Source: Dehalococcoidia bacterium
GTDB lineage: Bacteria > Chloroflexota > Dehalococcoidia > GIF9 > AB-539-J10
Length of the DNA: 12,781 nucleotides
Direction of reading: 5' to 3'
NCBI GenBank assembly: GCA_030621105.1
Contig: JAUXIH010000016.1
Span: forward strand, 1-12,781
The position numbers and the translations under genes were made by a program. The notes under the pieces are model-generated. The model did not search any database. It was not told where the DNA came from and saw only the letters and a list, made by a program, of their open reading frames with translations. Below, one piece after another: positions 5,745 through 12,739 of the stretch. The first letter of the stretch is position 1; each line of letters opens with the position of its first letter.

Positions 5745-6911
5745 TTATGCACGCTCTGCCAGTGTGACAAATGGGCTGAGGGTATCGCCTGCTTTCGGAG
5801 TTAGGGTACTTAACCACCACGGCTGACCGTCATAGCGCATTACGAAGCGAAACGCTTGCTCGTCATAAATGAACCTGACATGCATAGAGGAAGCAATCTT
5901 AACCCCACCCTTCTCAGCAACGATATATTGCGAGAAGTCTGCAAGGCCGATGTCGTAAAGGTCGCCCACAGTTGCCATTTTCTCGGTAAAGAGTAACGGC
6001 CTGCCCATAAGAGTCGCATAAGGTGCGCCAGAAATGCCACCAGCAGGCATATAGACAGGGATTCCACCAGTGCCTACCGCTAGGGACATTCCTGCAATCT
6101 GCGGGAAGGTGTTGATGTTGGCTACCCAAACAGCGTTCTTGTGACCGGCTGGATACATCCGTGACCACATCTTAACGATGTTCTCGAAGAGAAGGGTATC
6201 CGCAGCCTGCCCAGTTTCTATTGCTACAGAAACCAGCGAAGGGTTGCCAGCGTGGAAAACACCGAGAGCCTTGTTTACACCATCACCCCGCAGGAAATCG
6301 TAATCCTGATAAAACGCAATCGCCCTGCCGAAAGTTGCTTTGATGATAGGCTCAATCGAGATTGCGGAATCCTCGATAAGCTCATCAGTCACATAGCACA
6401 TTCCAGTTAGCTTGTGCGCCGTCAGTCCAATCCTGCCAAACACTGGGTTCGAGACGGTTTTGGTGCCCTTTTCAGCAGTTCGGTAGATTACTACACCACC
6501 GAAGAAGTCACTAGTGTGGTCATCATCTACCAGTGCGGGGATAACAACCCTGTTGGATGCCATCGTAATACGGGTAGCCCTCTGTGCTACAATGGATTCC
6601 TCTAGTGCTGTCTGGAGTAGAGTGGCCTTGAACTCTTCAGGGACAAGATACCCACCCTGTGAAAGGTCGCCTTCCTCCATATATCCCGCGGTCTTTTTGG
6701 AGTAGTCACGCAAGGTCTGCGTAGCCCCACCAGCAGATTCAGCCTGAATCACATCGGTAAAGAAGTGATTCATATTCTTGAATCCACCCTTCGGGTCTTC
6801 CCTGTCCCCCTCATCCTCTACCACCACGACTTTCTTTTCAGGAATTTCCTTTAGCTCCGCTACCGCAGAACTCACTGCCTCCTGAATAGCAGTCTTCAGT
6901 TCGTCTTCCAT
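5745..6911 (-). CDS. Major capsid protein, HK97 fold
   Basis: 388 aa, forming the icosahedral head shell. The sequence shows an acidic, helical N-terminal arm (residues 1-45, AIQEAVSSAVAELKEIPEKK) that fits a short scaffolding delta domain. The typical phage capsid stretch DLSQGGYLVPEEF lies at 82-94, TGMCYVTDELIEDS in the P-domain at 169-182, YDFLRGDGVNKALGVF at 204-219, and YATLMGRPLLFTE at 298-310. The length is normal for an HK97-type precursor. AGGAGG precedes the ATG, and the prohead protease gene ends 13 bases upstream. The N-terminal arm is probably removed by that protease; the exact cleavage site cannot be read from sequence alone. Confidence 0.95.
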   Translation of the reverse strand: MEDELKTAIQEAVSSAVAELKEIPEKKVVVVEDEGDREDPKGGFKNMNHFFTDVIQAESAGGATQTLRDYSKKTAGYMEEGDLSQGGYLVPEEFKATLLQTALEESIVAQRATRITMASNRVVIPALVDDDHTSDFFGGVVIYRTAEKGTKTVSNPVFGRIGLTAHKLTGMCYVTDELIEDSAISIEPIIKATFGRAIAFYQDYDFLRGDGVNKALGVFHAGNPSLVSVAIETGQAADTLLFENIVKMWSRMYPAGHKNAVWVANINTFPQIAGMSLAVGTGGIPVYMPAGGISGAPYATLMGRPLLFTEKMATVGDLYDIGLADFSQYIVAEKGGVKIASSMHVRFIYDEQAFRFVMRYDGQPWWLSTLTPKAGDTLSPFVTLAERA

Positions 6912-6924
6912 AATTTCCTCCTGT

Positions 6925-8226
6925 TTAGACTTTCCCTTGCAGTTTATCTATTTGAGACCTGAATTCCTGGGCAACCGCTCTAGCAATTTCCTCTGCGGCT
7001 TCCTTTGGACTCACCTCAGGCTCAATAGCCTCCTGCTCTGGTTTGCCAGCCGAATCTAGAATCTGTTGGGCTATTGCCTTGATAGACTCCAGCCTGTCCC
7101 TATTCTTTTGATTCAGCACAGCACCAACTTTTGCTAATATCTCTTCGGGTATGTCGGAACCCGTTGACCGCTCTAAAATCTCGCTTACTAACGCCATAGC
7201 ACCCTCCATCGCCTCATCACTAAGCCCCACCTCTTGAATAGATGTTAAAGTATAGTCAAGCTCGTCCTTTAACGCTTCCTGTGTGATGGTCTTCTCTTCG
7301 GGTATCTCTTTTTGCTCAATTTCCTCTATTGCTTCCTGCCCTGGCCCTGGCCTCTCTTCCCTCCGCATCTTCCCTCCGCACTTCGGGCATTCCAGATCTT
7401 TACAATGCTTTTCAGATTCCACCTTGTGTCCGCATTCAATACATTCGCACTTATAAGTTTCCTGCTTGGCTTCCTTGTGCTCTTCAACCCACTTTTTAGC
7501 CTTACTCATCGTCCAGTTGTAGGGGTCTCGCTTATCAAATAAGTAAGTCTTAACCTTCTTTTCCTCGCCACAATACAAAGCCTTGATGCCTTCCTTTTTG
7601 CTAATATCTATCGTGGCAGTTACATCACACTCCGCTACTGGGATGCGGATAAAGTCGTCAGTCTCTTCTGGCTTGGTCACGGCCTCTGTATCTTCAACTG
7701 TTATCCCTTCGTCAACCGCTTCAGGCTCGGTTAAAGCCCCAAATTCCTTAACAGTAATAACCCCATCTGTAATAGCATTCCTTAAAGCATCGGGGTTTGA
7801 CGGCACGGGGACAATAGAAATTTCAAGTAATTCCTGTTTGGTATATGTCCGCCTTGGTGCTTTCTCACCATCTCCGTCTTCCCATTTCTTGGGGATAAAG
7901 CCCACGCTTTCGGTTTTTAAGTAACCAGTGTTGACCAGCCTTTCAACAATATCAGCGAATTCATAAGTCCCTTCAGGAGGGAATTCTACTGTGTTTTTAA
8001 GCGTCCCATTGGATACCCACACCCTAGGGGCTTTCCCAACTGGTAGACTTCGATAGTCGTGGGCATACATTATAACGGGGTTCTTCTTAAAGTTCTTTAA
8101 GTCCCAGCCTAAAGGCTCAATTACCTCCCCGTCTCGGTCTTGCGTAGAAGTTGAGGCAGTGAATTCGTATACCCTATCCTCCAGCTTCTTAACTTCACAA
8201 TCTAAAACCTTAAATACCTTCTCCAT
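6925..8226 (-). CDS. HK97-type (U35) prohead protease with zinc ribbon and scaffold-like extension
   Basis: 433 aa, about twice the usual length of a simple prohead protease. Residues 1-155 form the protease domain: STQDRDGEVIEPLGWDL, His56 in YAHDYRSLPVGKA, Ser107 in KTESVGFIPKKW, and LEISIVPVPSNPDA at 134-147. His56 and Ser107 are the likely catalytic pair. Residues 232-251 (DPYNWTMSKAKKWVEEHK) match a segment often fused to phage maturation proteins. A zinc ribbon follows (CECIEC at 260-265, C275, and CPKC at 280-283). Residues 295-433 are acidic and helical, resembling an internal scaffold. It probably cleaves the scaffold and the capsid N-terminal arm. It has a strong GGGAGG site and follows the portal gene closely. 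Confidence 0.92.
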   Translation of the reverse strand: MEKVFKVLDCEVKKLEDRVYEFTASTSTQDRDGEVIEPLGWDLKNFKKNPVIMYAHDYRSLPVGKAPRVWVSNGTLKNTVEFPPEGTYEFADIVERLVNTGYLKTESVGFIPKKWEDGDGEKAPRRTYTKQELLEISIVPVPSNPDALRNAITDGVITVKEFGALTEPEAVDEGITVEDTEAVTKPEETDDFIRIPVAECDVTATIDISKKEGIKALYCGEEKKVKTYLFDKRDPYNWTMSKAKKWVEEHKEAKQETYKCECIECGHKVESEKHCKDLECPKCGGKMRREERPGPGQEAIEEIEQKEIPEEKTITQEALKDELDYTLTSIQEVGLSDEAMEGAMALVSEILERSTGSDIPEEILAKVGAVLNQKNRDRLESIKAIAQQILDSAGKPEQEAIEPEVSPKEAAEEIARAVAQEFRSQIDKLQGKV

Positions 8227-8239
8227 AAGATAACCTCCC

Positions 8240-10132
8240 TCAGATTACTGGCAAAAAGACGCAACGACAGTTCGGATGGACAGGAATCATAGAATGAGCT
8301 TCCTTCGTGGGGTAAACTCCAACCAGAGCCATACACTCCTCACAAGCCCCCGCAGCAGGATAAAACTCCGATTCCTCCACGTCTTCCCTCTCATATGCGT
8401 TCAAAGCACCTTCGTTAGATGCCGCTATAACCTCAGTCCTCGCTACCATCGGGGCACGGAATTTCTGTTCCCCTGTATAGAATTCCTGTATTCTTTTTGT
8501 GAGCTTTGGCATACTCTCGCCTTCCCTCATTCCTTCGGCTAACCGTTTGCGTATCCGGTCCTTTGTGGTTTCGTTGATTAGCGTTGCCATTTTGAGGCTT
8601 CTCTCTTCTATCCATTCAATAGAATCCTCTGGCAAGTCCTGCTTTTGCACACTATTTGTATACAATCGTGCACTTATTGTGTGCAAAGCCTCTTCATTCT
8701 TATCAGCATAGACTTCATAGATTAGGGGGCGGAAGGCATCGGCAAATTGCTTGTTAGCCTTGTCTGTATCAAATATCTCTTTACTTCCCAGATTGCCTAT
8801 AACTTCGCTTGCTTGCTTGTTAAACAACTCACCTAGAGTCTTGATAAAGGGCTTTTCCTGTGATGCGGTCTTGATAGAATAGTTTGTCCAGTAGAATCGC
8901 TTTTGCTCTTCCGTCAGTCCTTTAGTTTTGGGTGGTGTAGCACTTGGTGGAGGTACTATTGGTTTATCGGCTGGTGTAGGCATCATATTAAACGGAATTA
9001 GGAATACATCACCTTTTGGTGCAGGGTCAAACCCATTCAATTTGCGGGCTTCGTTTATCGTCATCCAACCAGCCTTGACACCGGACTCGGCCAGCGATTG
9101 CTTCTGCTCTATCGTCTCTGGCACTATCTCGTCAAAGTCAAGCTCAATTCCACTCCCCTTGAACATCGGTAGTAATTGCTCATTCAACTTATTCTTAATT
9201 CTGGTGAGCCTTGGTTTTATCAACCATCTAGCAAAGGTATAATCCCCCGCCTCTGCATTGGCACGATTCACATTCTCCGTTATCCCCATCACAGATAAGG
9301 GCATTCCGAAAGTAAACAGTAGGTTCTCTCTAGTTTGTTTGCGTAATTCCTTGAAGTCCATATCCTTCTGGTTTACTTGTATCTGCTTATATTTAACTCC
9401 ACCTTCAAGGATTGCTATTTTGTGCGCTCTGCTTACGCCTTGATGCTGCCCTGACCACTGTTCCCTTAATCTCTTAAATTCGTCTTCGGTCAGCTTGTCT
9501 TCATATTCCAGAGCCGCATCAGCTCTAGCTGAATTGTAAAAGAAGTTCCGATTCCACCTGCCAGAATAAGACTCCGAATCTAACTCGACTGCTGCTGCCT
9601 GTGCATACCCTATCCCACCATAAGGATTAAGAGGGTCGGGCATCGGGAAGCGTATAATCTCATTAGTAGAGAATGGTATCTGCTCATTGCCCACATAAGC
9701 CACATAGCCAGCGATAAATTTAGTCTCCGAAGGAACAGGCTTTATCTGATTAGGCGCAATAACCCAGACTTCCCCAGGCACGCCTAGTTTATTTCTCGGT
9801 AGATACCAGTAAGCCTTACCCGCTAAGTCCATATGCAGGGAGGTCAGCTCAATAATCTCCTGCCCTGTTTGAAATTCATTAGCAAAATCCAATAGTGTTA
9901 AAATAGGATGTGCCGCTATCTGTGACCTATCACCTCTCTCTGCCCCTTTATATAACCGCCACCTGACTTCACTAACAGCAGTCGCAATGCGTAAAGTAAT
10001 GCCAAATAGTGAATATATCTCGCTATAAGCCGATAAATACCCCCTAGAGTCCCTTTCGGGTGGTGTAGACCACGGGCTTGTGGCAAATCCAAACTTGGCT
10101 CGCTTCGGCATTATCCTATCTAAAAATGACAT
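8240..10132 (-). CDS. Portal protein fused to a MuF-type C-terminal domain
   Basis: 630 aa. Residues 1-385 are an HK97-family portal: RGYLSAYSEIYSLFGITLRI at the start, AGKAYWYLPRNKLGVPGEVW at 104-123, YGGIGYAQAA at 171-180, then TRENLLFTFGMPLSVMGI at 267-284. A Pro-rich linker follows (MPTPADKPIVPPPSATPPK, 384-402), then a helical region. Residues about 505-630 carry MuF-type hallmarks: ARTEVIAASNEGALNAY (564-580), a CEEC pair (597-600) and the terminal HPNCRC (619-624), with four Cys placed to bind zinc. The portal forms the dodecameric DNA channel; MuF-type proteins are minor head or ejected proteins. These are usually separate genes, so a fusion tethers about 12 MuF domains to the portal. 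The start is one base after the terminase stop, with AAGGTGG as ribosome binding site. Confidence 0.93.
   Translation of the reverse strand: MSFLDRIMPKRAKFGFATSPWSTPPERDSRGYLSAYSEIYSLFGITLRIATAVSEVRWRLYKGAERGDRSQIAAHPILTLLDFANEFQTGQEIIELTSLHMDLAGKAYWYLPRNKLGVPGEVWVIAPNQIKPVPSETKFIAGYVAYVGNEQIPFSTNEIIRFPMPDPLNPYGGIGYAQAAAVELDSESYSGRWNRNFFYNSARADAALEYEDKLTEDEFKRLREQWSGQHQGVSRAHKIAILEGGVKYKQIQVNQKDMDFKELRKQTRENLLFTFGMPLSVMGITENVNRANAEAGDYTFARWLIKPRLTRIKNKLNEQLLPMFKGSGIELDFDEIVPETIEQKQSLAESGVKAGWMTINEARKLNGFDPAPKGDVFLIPFNMMPTPADKPIVPPPSATPPKTKGLTEEQKRFYWTNYSIKTASQEKPFIKTLGELFNKQASEVIGNLGSKEIFDTDKANKQFADAFRPLIYEVYADKNEEALHTISARLYTNSVQKQDLPEDSIEWIEERSLKMATLINETTKDRIRKRLAEGMREGESMPKLTKRIQEFYTGEQKFRAPMVARTEVIAASNEGALNAYEREDVEESEFYPAAGACEECMALVGVYPTKEAHSMIPVHPNCRCVFLPVI
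8641..8689. repeat. Inverted repeat inside the portal-MuF gene
   Basis: GCTTTTGCACAC (8641-8652) and GTGTGCAAAGC (8679-8689) are complementary apart from one extra T. The 26-base spacer contains a perfect 10-bp palindrome, TTGTATACAA (8656-8665), and GTGCAC (8668-8673). It lies in codons around residues 481-498, in the region between portal and MuF domains. It could be a DNA-binding site, an mRNA structure affecting translation across the domain boundary, or chance. Confidence 0.4.
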
Positions 10133-10133
10133 A

Positions 10134-11678
10134 CTACAACCACCTTATTTCAGGAGTCCTGGCTACTGGCTGCATAAAACAAAGAGCTAATGCGTCTGCT
10201 CTGTCGGGGGACTTTAAGCCCCTTGCCTTCATATCCTCTTTGCTCTCAATAATAATCTGGTCATTACGATTCAAGGGTCTTTTCTTAATATCGGTCAGTT
10301 GCTTTAACAACTTTTTATCATTCGGTATCTGTATCTCACCCAGTTTGAACTTCTCTGATAAATGCCAGTACATCTCCGCCCTGATATTAGCGAATGTAGC
10401 GAGCTTCGCTCTGCCCTGAAATGAGATACCATTGACCTTACAGCCCTGCGCTTTTAACCCATCAACTATACCTGGGTTATATCCCTCATCTATATTGACT
10501 GTCGGATTGTCATACTTTCGGATTTCGTGGATTATATTGCCTATTGACCCTTCGGTATCCAGTTTCTTCCAGAAGTGAGAATCTATAACCTTATTACCTT
10601 TTCTAACATACAAAACATTCTCATCATCACCGAATCTAGCAGTATCAACCCCTATCGCTATCGGTGCATCATCCTCAGGATAAATCATCCTATCTATCGC
10701 CATCTCTGCGTATGTGAACGGTATCAGCCTATCAGTCTCGCCAGAGGGGAAGTCCCCCTTGATATAGACTTCGTATAATGGACTGTCCTCTCCCCATTCC
10801 TTCCCCTTCTGCTCAACATAGTCTTTAGATATGAGCATCGGGAAGTCCTCTTCACCTATAAAGGCTGGCGTGTCAAAGGCTGAAATATGAATACCTTTGC
10901 AGGTCTCACTAGCAAACGCATCCCTGAATTTACCTACCGCCTGCGTGGGATTGCCCAATAATAATAATCTGGTAAACCCCGCTGCTAACGGGTTCTCAAT
11001 AGCACCGTAAACTTCATCAGGCACGCCCGAACCTTCATCAATAATTACTAATACATGCCTGTTGTGAAACCCCGTTATCCTTTCTGGTTCGTCAGTCGAG
11101 AAACCCAATGCAAACCAGTCATCATCTAAAGTCAATCCAACCTGTGTAATATTCCCGCCAAATTGTATTTTAGATTGACCGTATTTAGCCCTTATCTCTC
11201 TCCACAACTGCTCCTTGACCTGCCTGAATGACCTACCAGTTGTTAAAACCGTGGCTGGCTTGAATGCCGCTAAAAACCACAATACAATACACGCTGCTAC
11301 TGTAGTCTTTCCACCAGCACTACAAGACCGCACCGCTACTCTTGGATAATCCCTGACAGCTTCCGCTATCTCCTTTTGCTTGGACCACAGGTGAATACCG
11401 AGTATCTCTTCTATAAAAATAACTGGCTCTTTACGAAACCAGTTTATTATATCGTTTAACTCACCCTCTTGAAGTAACGGAACTTCTTGCCTTCTGGCAT
11501 CCTTGACTAAAGCCCTCTGCCTCGCCCCTTCAACCCTTTCCGCTTTCCTTGCTTCAGGTGTATGACTTCTATCCCTAGTATCCCTCGGCTTTAATCTCTT
11601 TAATTTGTTAAGTTTCCGAAACTTCTTGTCTACCTTCACTCCGTTAAATAACGGCTTCTCACTTAACTTTAATACCAT
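10134..11678 (-). CDS. terL: Terminase large subunit (packaging ATPase/nuclease)
   Basis: 514 aa, a usual length. It powers DNA translocation into the prohead through the portal and cuts concatemers. The ATPase half shows a Q-like WSKQKEI (98-104), Walker A RSCSAGGKTT (117-126), Walker B VLVIIDEGSG (209-218, catalytic Glu215) and coupling motif LLLLGNPTQ (238-246). The RNase-H-like nuclease half shows three acidic clusters: GVDTARFGDDEN (Asp345), VNIDEGYNPG (Asp397) and SPDRADALA (Asp492/Asp495). The first 65 residues are very basic. The ATG at 11678 has no well-spaced ribosome binding site (AAGGG is too close). It overlaps the end of a doubtful 64-aa ORF, so translational coupling is possible. 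No upstream in-frame start exists before a TAG. Confidence 0.95.
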   Translation of the reverse strand: MVLKLSEKPLFNGVKVDKKFRKLNKLKRLKPRDTRDRSHTPEARKAERVEGARQRALVKDARRQEVPLLQEGELNDIINWFRKEPVIFIEEILGIHLWSKQKEIAEAVRDYPRVAVRSCSAGGKTTVAACIVLWFLAAFKPATVLTTGRSFRQVKEQLWREIRAKYGQSKIQFGGNITQVGLTLDDDWFALGFSTDEPERITGFHNRHVLVIIDEGSGVPDEVYGAIENPLAAGFTRLLLLGNPTQAVGKFRDAFASETCKGIHISAFDTPAFIGEEDFPMLISKDYVEQKGKEWGEDSPLYEVYIKGDFPSGETDRLIPFTYAEMAIDRMIYPEDDAPIAIGVDTARFGDDENVLYVRKGNKVIDSHFWKKLDTEGSIGNIIHEIRKYDNPTVNIDEGYNPGIVDGLKAQGCKVNGISFQGRAKLATFANIRAEMYWHLSEKFKLGEIQIPNDKKLLKQLTDIKKRPLNRNDQIIIESKEDMKARGLKSPDRADALALCFMQPVARTPEIRWL

Positions 11679-11863
11679 TCCCTTGCATAGCCCCCGAACT
11701 TTGTCAGATTTCCACTACAGAGCGTTAGAATATTGCTGGGGTCAGGGATTCTACCCATAACCCGTAGGTCTGGGGTGCGCCTCTGATTGCTCAGTCCCTG
11801 ATTACACGCCGTATGTATCTTGGGTGAGGTGCGCTGGCTTGCATTACTCCCCACTTGCAGCAA
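11669..11863 (-). CDS. Doubtful small ORF overlapping the terminase start (64 aa)
   Basis: A TTG-initiated 64-aa frame (MLQVGSNASQ, then NQRRTPDLRVMGRIPDPSN, ending GGYAREWY) stops at TAA, overlapping the first codons of the terminase gene. For: phage operons are dense, it fills part of an otherwise empty 335-base gap, and coupling would explain the terminase gene's poor ribosome binding site. Against: weak start codon, no ribosome binding site, no recognisable domain, and a composition like frames read across non-coding sequence. The gap 11679-12013 otherwise holds only the hairpin listed separately. Confidence 0.25.
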   Translation of the reverse strand: MLQVGSNASQRTSPKIHTACNQGLSNQRRTPDLRVMGRIPDPSNILTLCSGNLTKFGGYAREWY

Positions 11864-11925
11864 CCACGTTTTGTCTATGCCAACCGACCCCCAGCAAACC
11901 CCAGTTACGAATAGCTGGTCATATC

Positions 11926-11967
11926 GGGGGCAACCCTATGGGACTCTAGACCCATAAGATAGCCCCC
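11926..11967. other. Strong imperfect hairpin in the gap upstream of the terminase gene
   Basis: An outer stem GGGGGC (11926-11931) with GCCCCC (11962-11967) and an inner stem TATGGG (11937-11942) with CCCATA (11951-11956) enclose an eight-base loop, ACTCTAGA. The two stems are separated by a 5-by-5 internal loop. It sits in the non-coding stretch between the 118-aa gene and the terminase gene, where phage cos or pac sites are often found. No U-tract follows on either strand, so it is not a typical terminator. A role in packaging initiation or mRNA control is inferred from position only. Confidence 0.4.
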
Positions 11968-12013
11968 ATCATGATACCTATAGTTATATATCTACCTTAT
12001 TGCATCATCCATT

Positions 12014-12370
12014 TCACTTACTATATAGCCCCTGCTTAACCCCTATTACCTCTCCTATGTCTTCCAAATTTAGGTCGCCCATCCATACGCCCTGAGCATA
12101 CCCACCCAGAGAACCACATATTCTCTGTAACTTTTCAAGATTGTTTCCCCTCTGTATAAAACTATGTAACTTTTCCCACGCATCAGGCCTGATGTCTTCA
12201 GGCGAAATCCCAACCTTTGTTACCCCTTCTCCTTCTTCTAGCGTTACACTATTAGGACTTTGCGTTACATTTTCAGTGGCCTTTGTAACGCTGTCAGGGC
12301 TTGATGTAACGCTTCCGTGTAACGCTCTGTAACGCTTTACCCGTAACCGAGTCGCTTCTTTCTTCTCCAT
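12014..12370 (-). CDS. Hypothetical protein upstream of terminase (118 aa)
   Basis: The N-terminus is basic (MEKKEATRLRVKRYRALHG), resembling the RxxRYRxxH opening of many phage proteins found near replication or packaging genes. Residues 20-50 are a low-complexity linker with repeated Val-Thr pairs (SVTSSPDSVTKATENVT, then PNSVT). The C-terminal 65 residues look folded and helical: PDAWEKLHSFIQRGNNLEKL, RICGSLGGYAQGVW, and NLEDIGEVIGVKQGLYS, the last reminiscent of part of a helix-turn-helix. By position it could be a small terminase or a DNA-binding regulator, but no small-terminase family is recognisable. The ribosome binding site is AAGGGGGG. The coding DNA contains a dense GTAACG-type octamer array, so the protein may bind its own gene or its neighbourhood; that is inference. 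Confidence 0.7.
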   Translation of the reverse strand: MEKKEATRLRVKRYRALHGSVTSSPDSVTKATENVTQSPNSVTLEEGEGVTKVGISPEDIRPDAWEKLHSFIQRGNNLEKLQRICGSLGGYAQGVWMGDLNLEDIGEVIGVKQGLYSK

Positions 12371-12404
12371 CTGTCCCCCCTTCTAAGACTGGAAATTGTA
12401 ACGG
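12217..12404. repeat. Array of TGTAACGC / GCGTTACA octamers
   Basis: Six exact copies occur: GCGTTACA at 12241-12248 and 12262-12269, and TGTAACGC at 12284-12291, 12305-12312, 12318-12325 and 12328-12335. Near copies are TTGTTACC (12217-12224) and TGTAACGG (12397-12404), with GTAACC near 12343 and TAACGG near 12413. Start-to-start spacings of the exact copies are 21, 22, 21, 13 and 10 bases, close to one or two helical turns. Copies fall in different codon frames of the 118-aa gene (GCG TTA CAC, AGC GTT ACA, and GTA ACG C), so a protein-level repeat alone does not explain them. It looks like a protein-binding array such as a packaging, replication or operator site. Confidence 0.65.
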
Positions 12405-12475
12405 AATTTTATAACGGTAGGATACAACCAGAGCTTTAATTCTCTCGTAAATATAACCCCCCTGCCTTTAAGTAA

Positions 12476-12496
12476 CACTACATAACTTATATAGTG
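12476..12496. promoter_or_regulatory. 21-bp near-perfect palindrome, candidate operator
   Basis: CACTACATAA and TTATATAGTG flank a central C; nine of ten positions pair, with one mismatch. It lies in the 218-base gene-free gap (12371-12588) upstream of the 118-aa gene and just outside the octamer array. On the minus strand it contains TATATAAG, which could serve as a -10 element for leftward transcription, although no convincing -35 hexamer is seen. A dimeric repressor or activator site controlling the late operon is a reasonable reading but unproven. Confidence 0.45.
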
Positions 12497-12588
12497 CGAC
12501 GTTCATTAGCTACGAATCCAGGGGGTTTGTGCCTTTTTGTAAAGCTAGGGTCAAGGGGTAAAAAGAGGGAAGGATGACAAGGGTATCA

Positions 12589-12729
12589 TCAAGTAATATT
12601 CTTTAGTTCGGGGAACTCGTTCTCTATTCTCTCAATCAAGGTATCGCCATCATCGCCTAACAAACTTTCGTTATCAGCCACTATCAAAGCATTCAATATA
12701 GTTTTTGCTTCTTCTATTGAAATCTCCAT
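12589..12729 (-). CDS. Small acidic protein (46 aa)
   Basis: The frame ATG GAG ATT TCA encodes MEISIEEAKTILNALIVADN, then ESLLGDDGDTLIERIENEFP and ELKNIT, ending in TGA. AGGA lies eight bases upstream of the ATG. The product is acidic and probably a helical hairpin. It starts 10 bases after the end of the preceding gene, as expected for an operon member. No family was recognised. Small acidic helical phage proteins of this size are often regulators or host-takeover factors, but nothing here shows that. Confidence 0.7.
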   Translation of the reverse strand: MEISIEEAKTILNALIVADNESLLGDDGDTLIERIENEFPELKNIT

Positions 12730-12739
12730 TGTTTACATC

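Noticed and set aside
11721..11795. tRNA-Met-like sequence (CCCATAACCCGTAGGTC) on the plus strand
   Set aside because: The anticodon stem, D arm and acceptor stem do not pair and the T arm is incomplete, so it is at best a chance resemblance.
12126..12175. Direct repeat TGTAACTTTTC at 12126-12136 and 12165-12175
   Set aside because: Both copies are in the same codon frame and encode the repeated Glu-Lys-Leu of a helical segment, so protein sequence explains them. They were not counted in the octamer array.
12561..12590. Weak terminator-like hairpin (GATGA/TCATC) followed by a T-run after the 46-aa gene
   Set aside because: The stem has only five, mostly A/T, pairs and the T-run starts seven bases later. 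This is too weak to call an intrinsic terminator.
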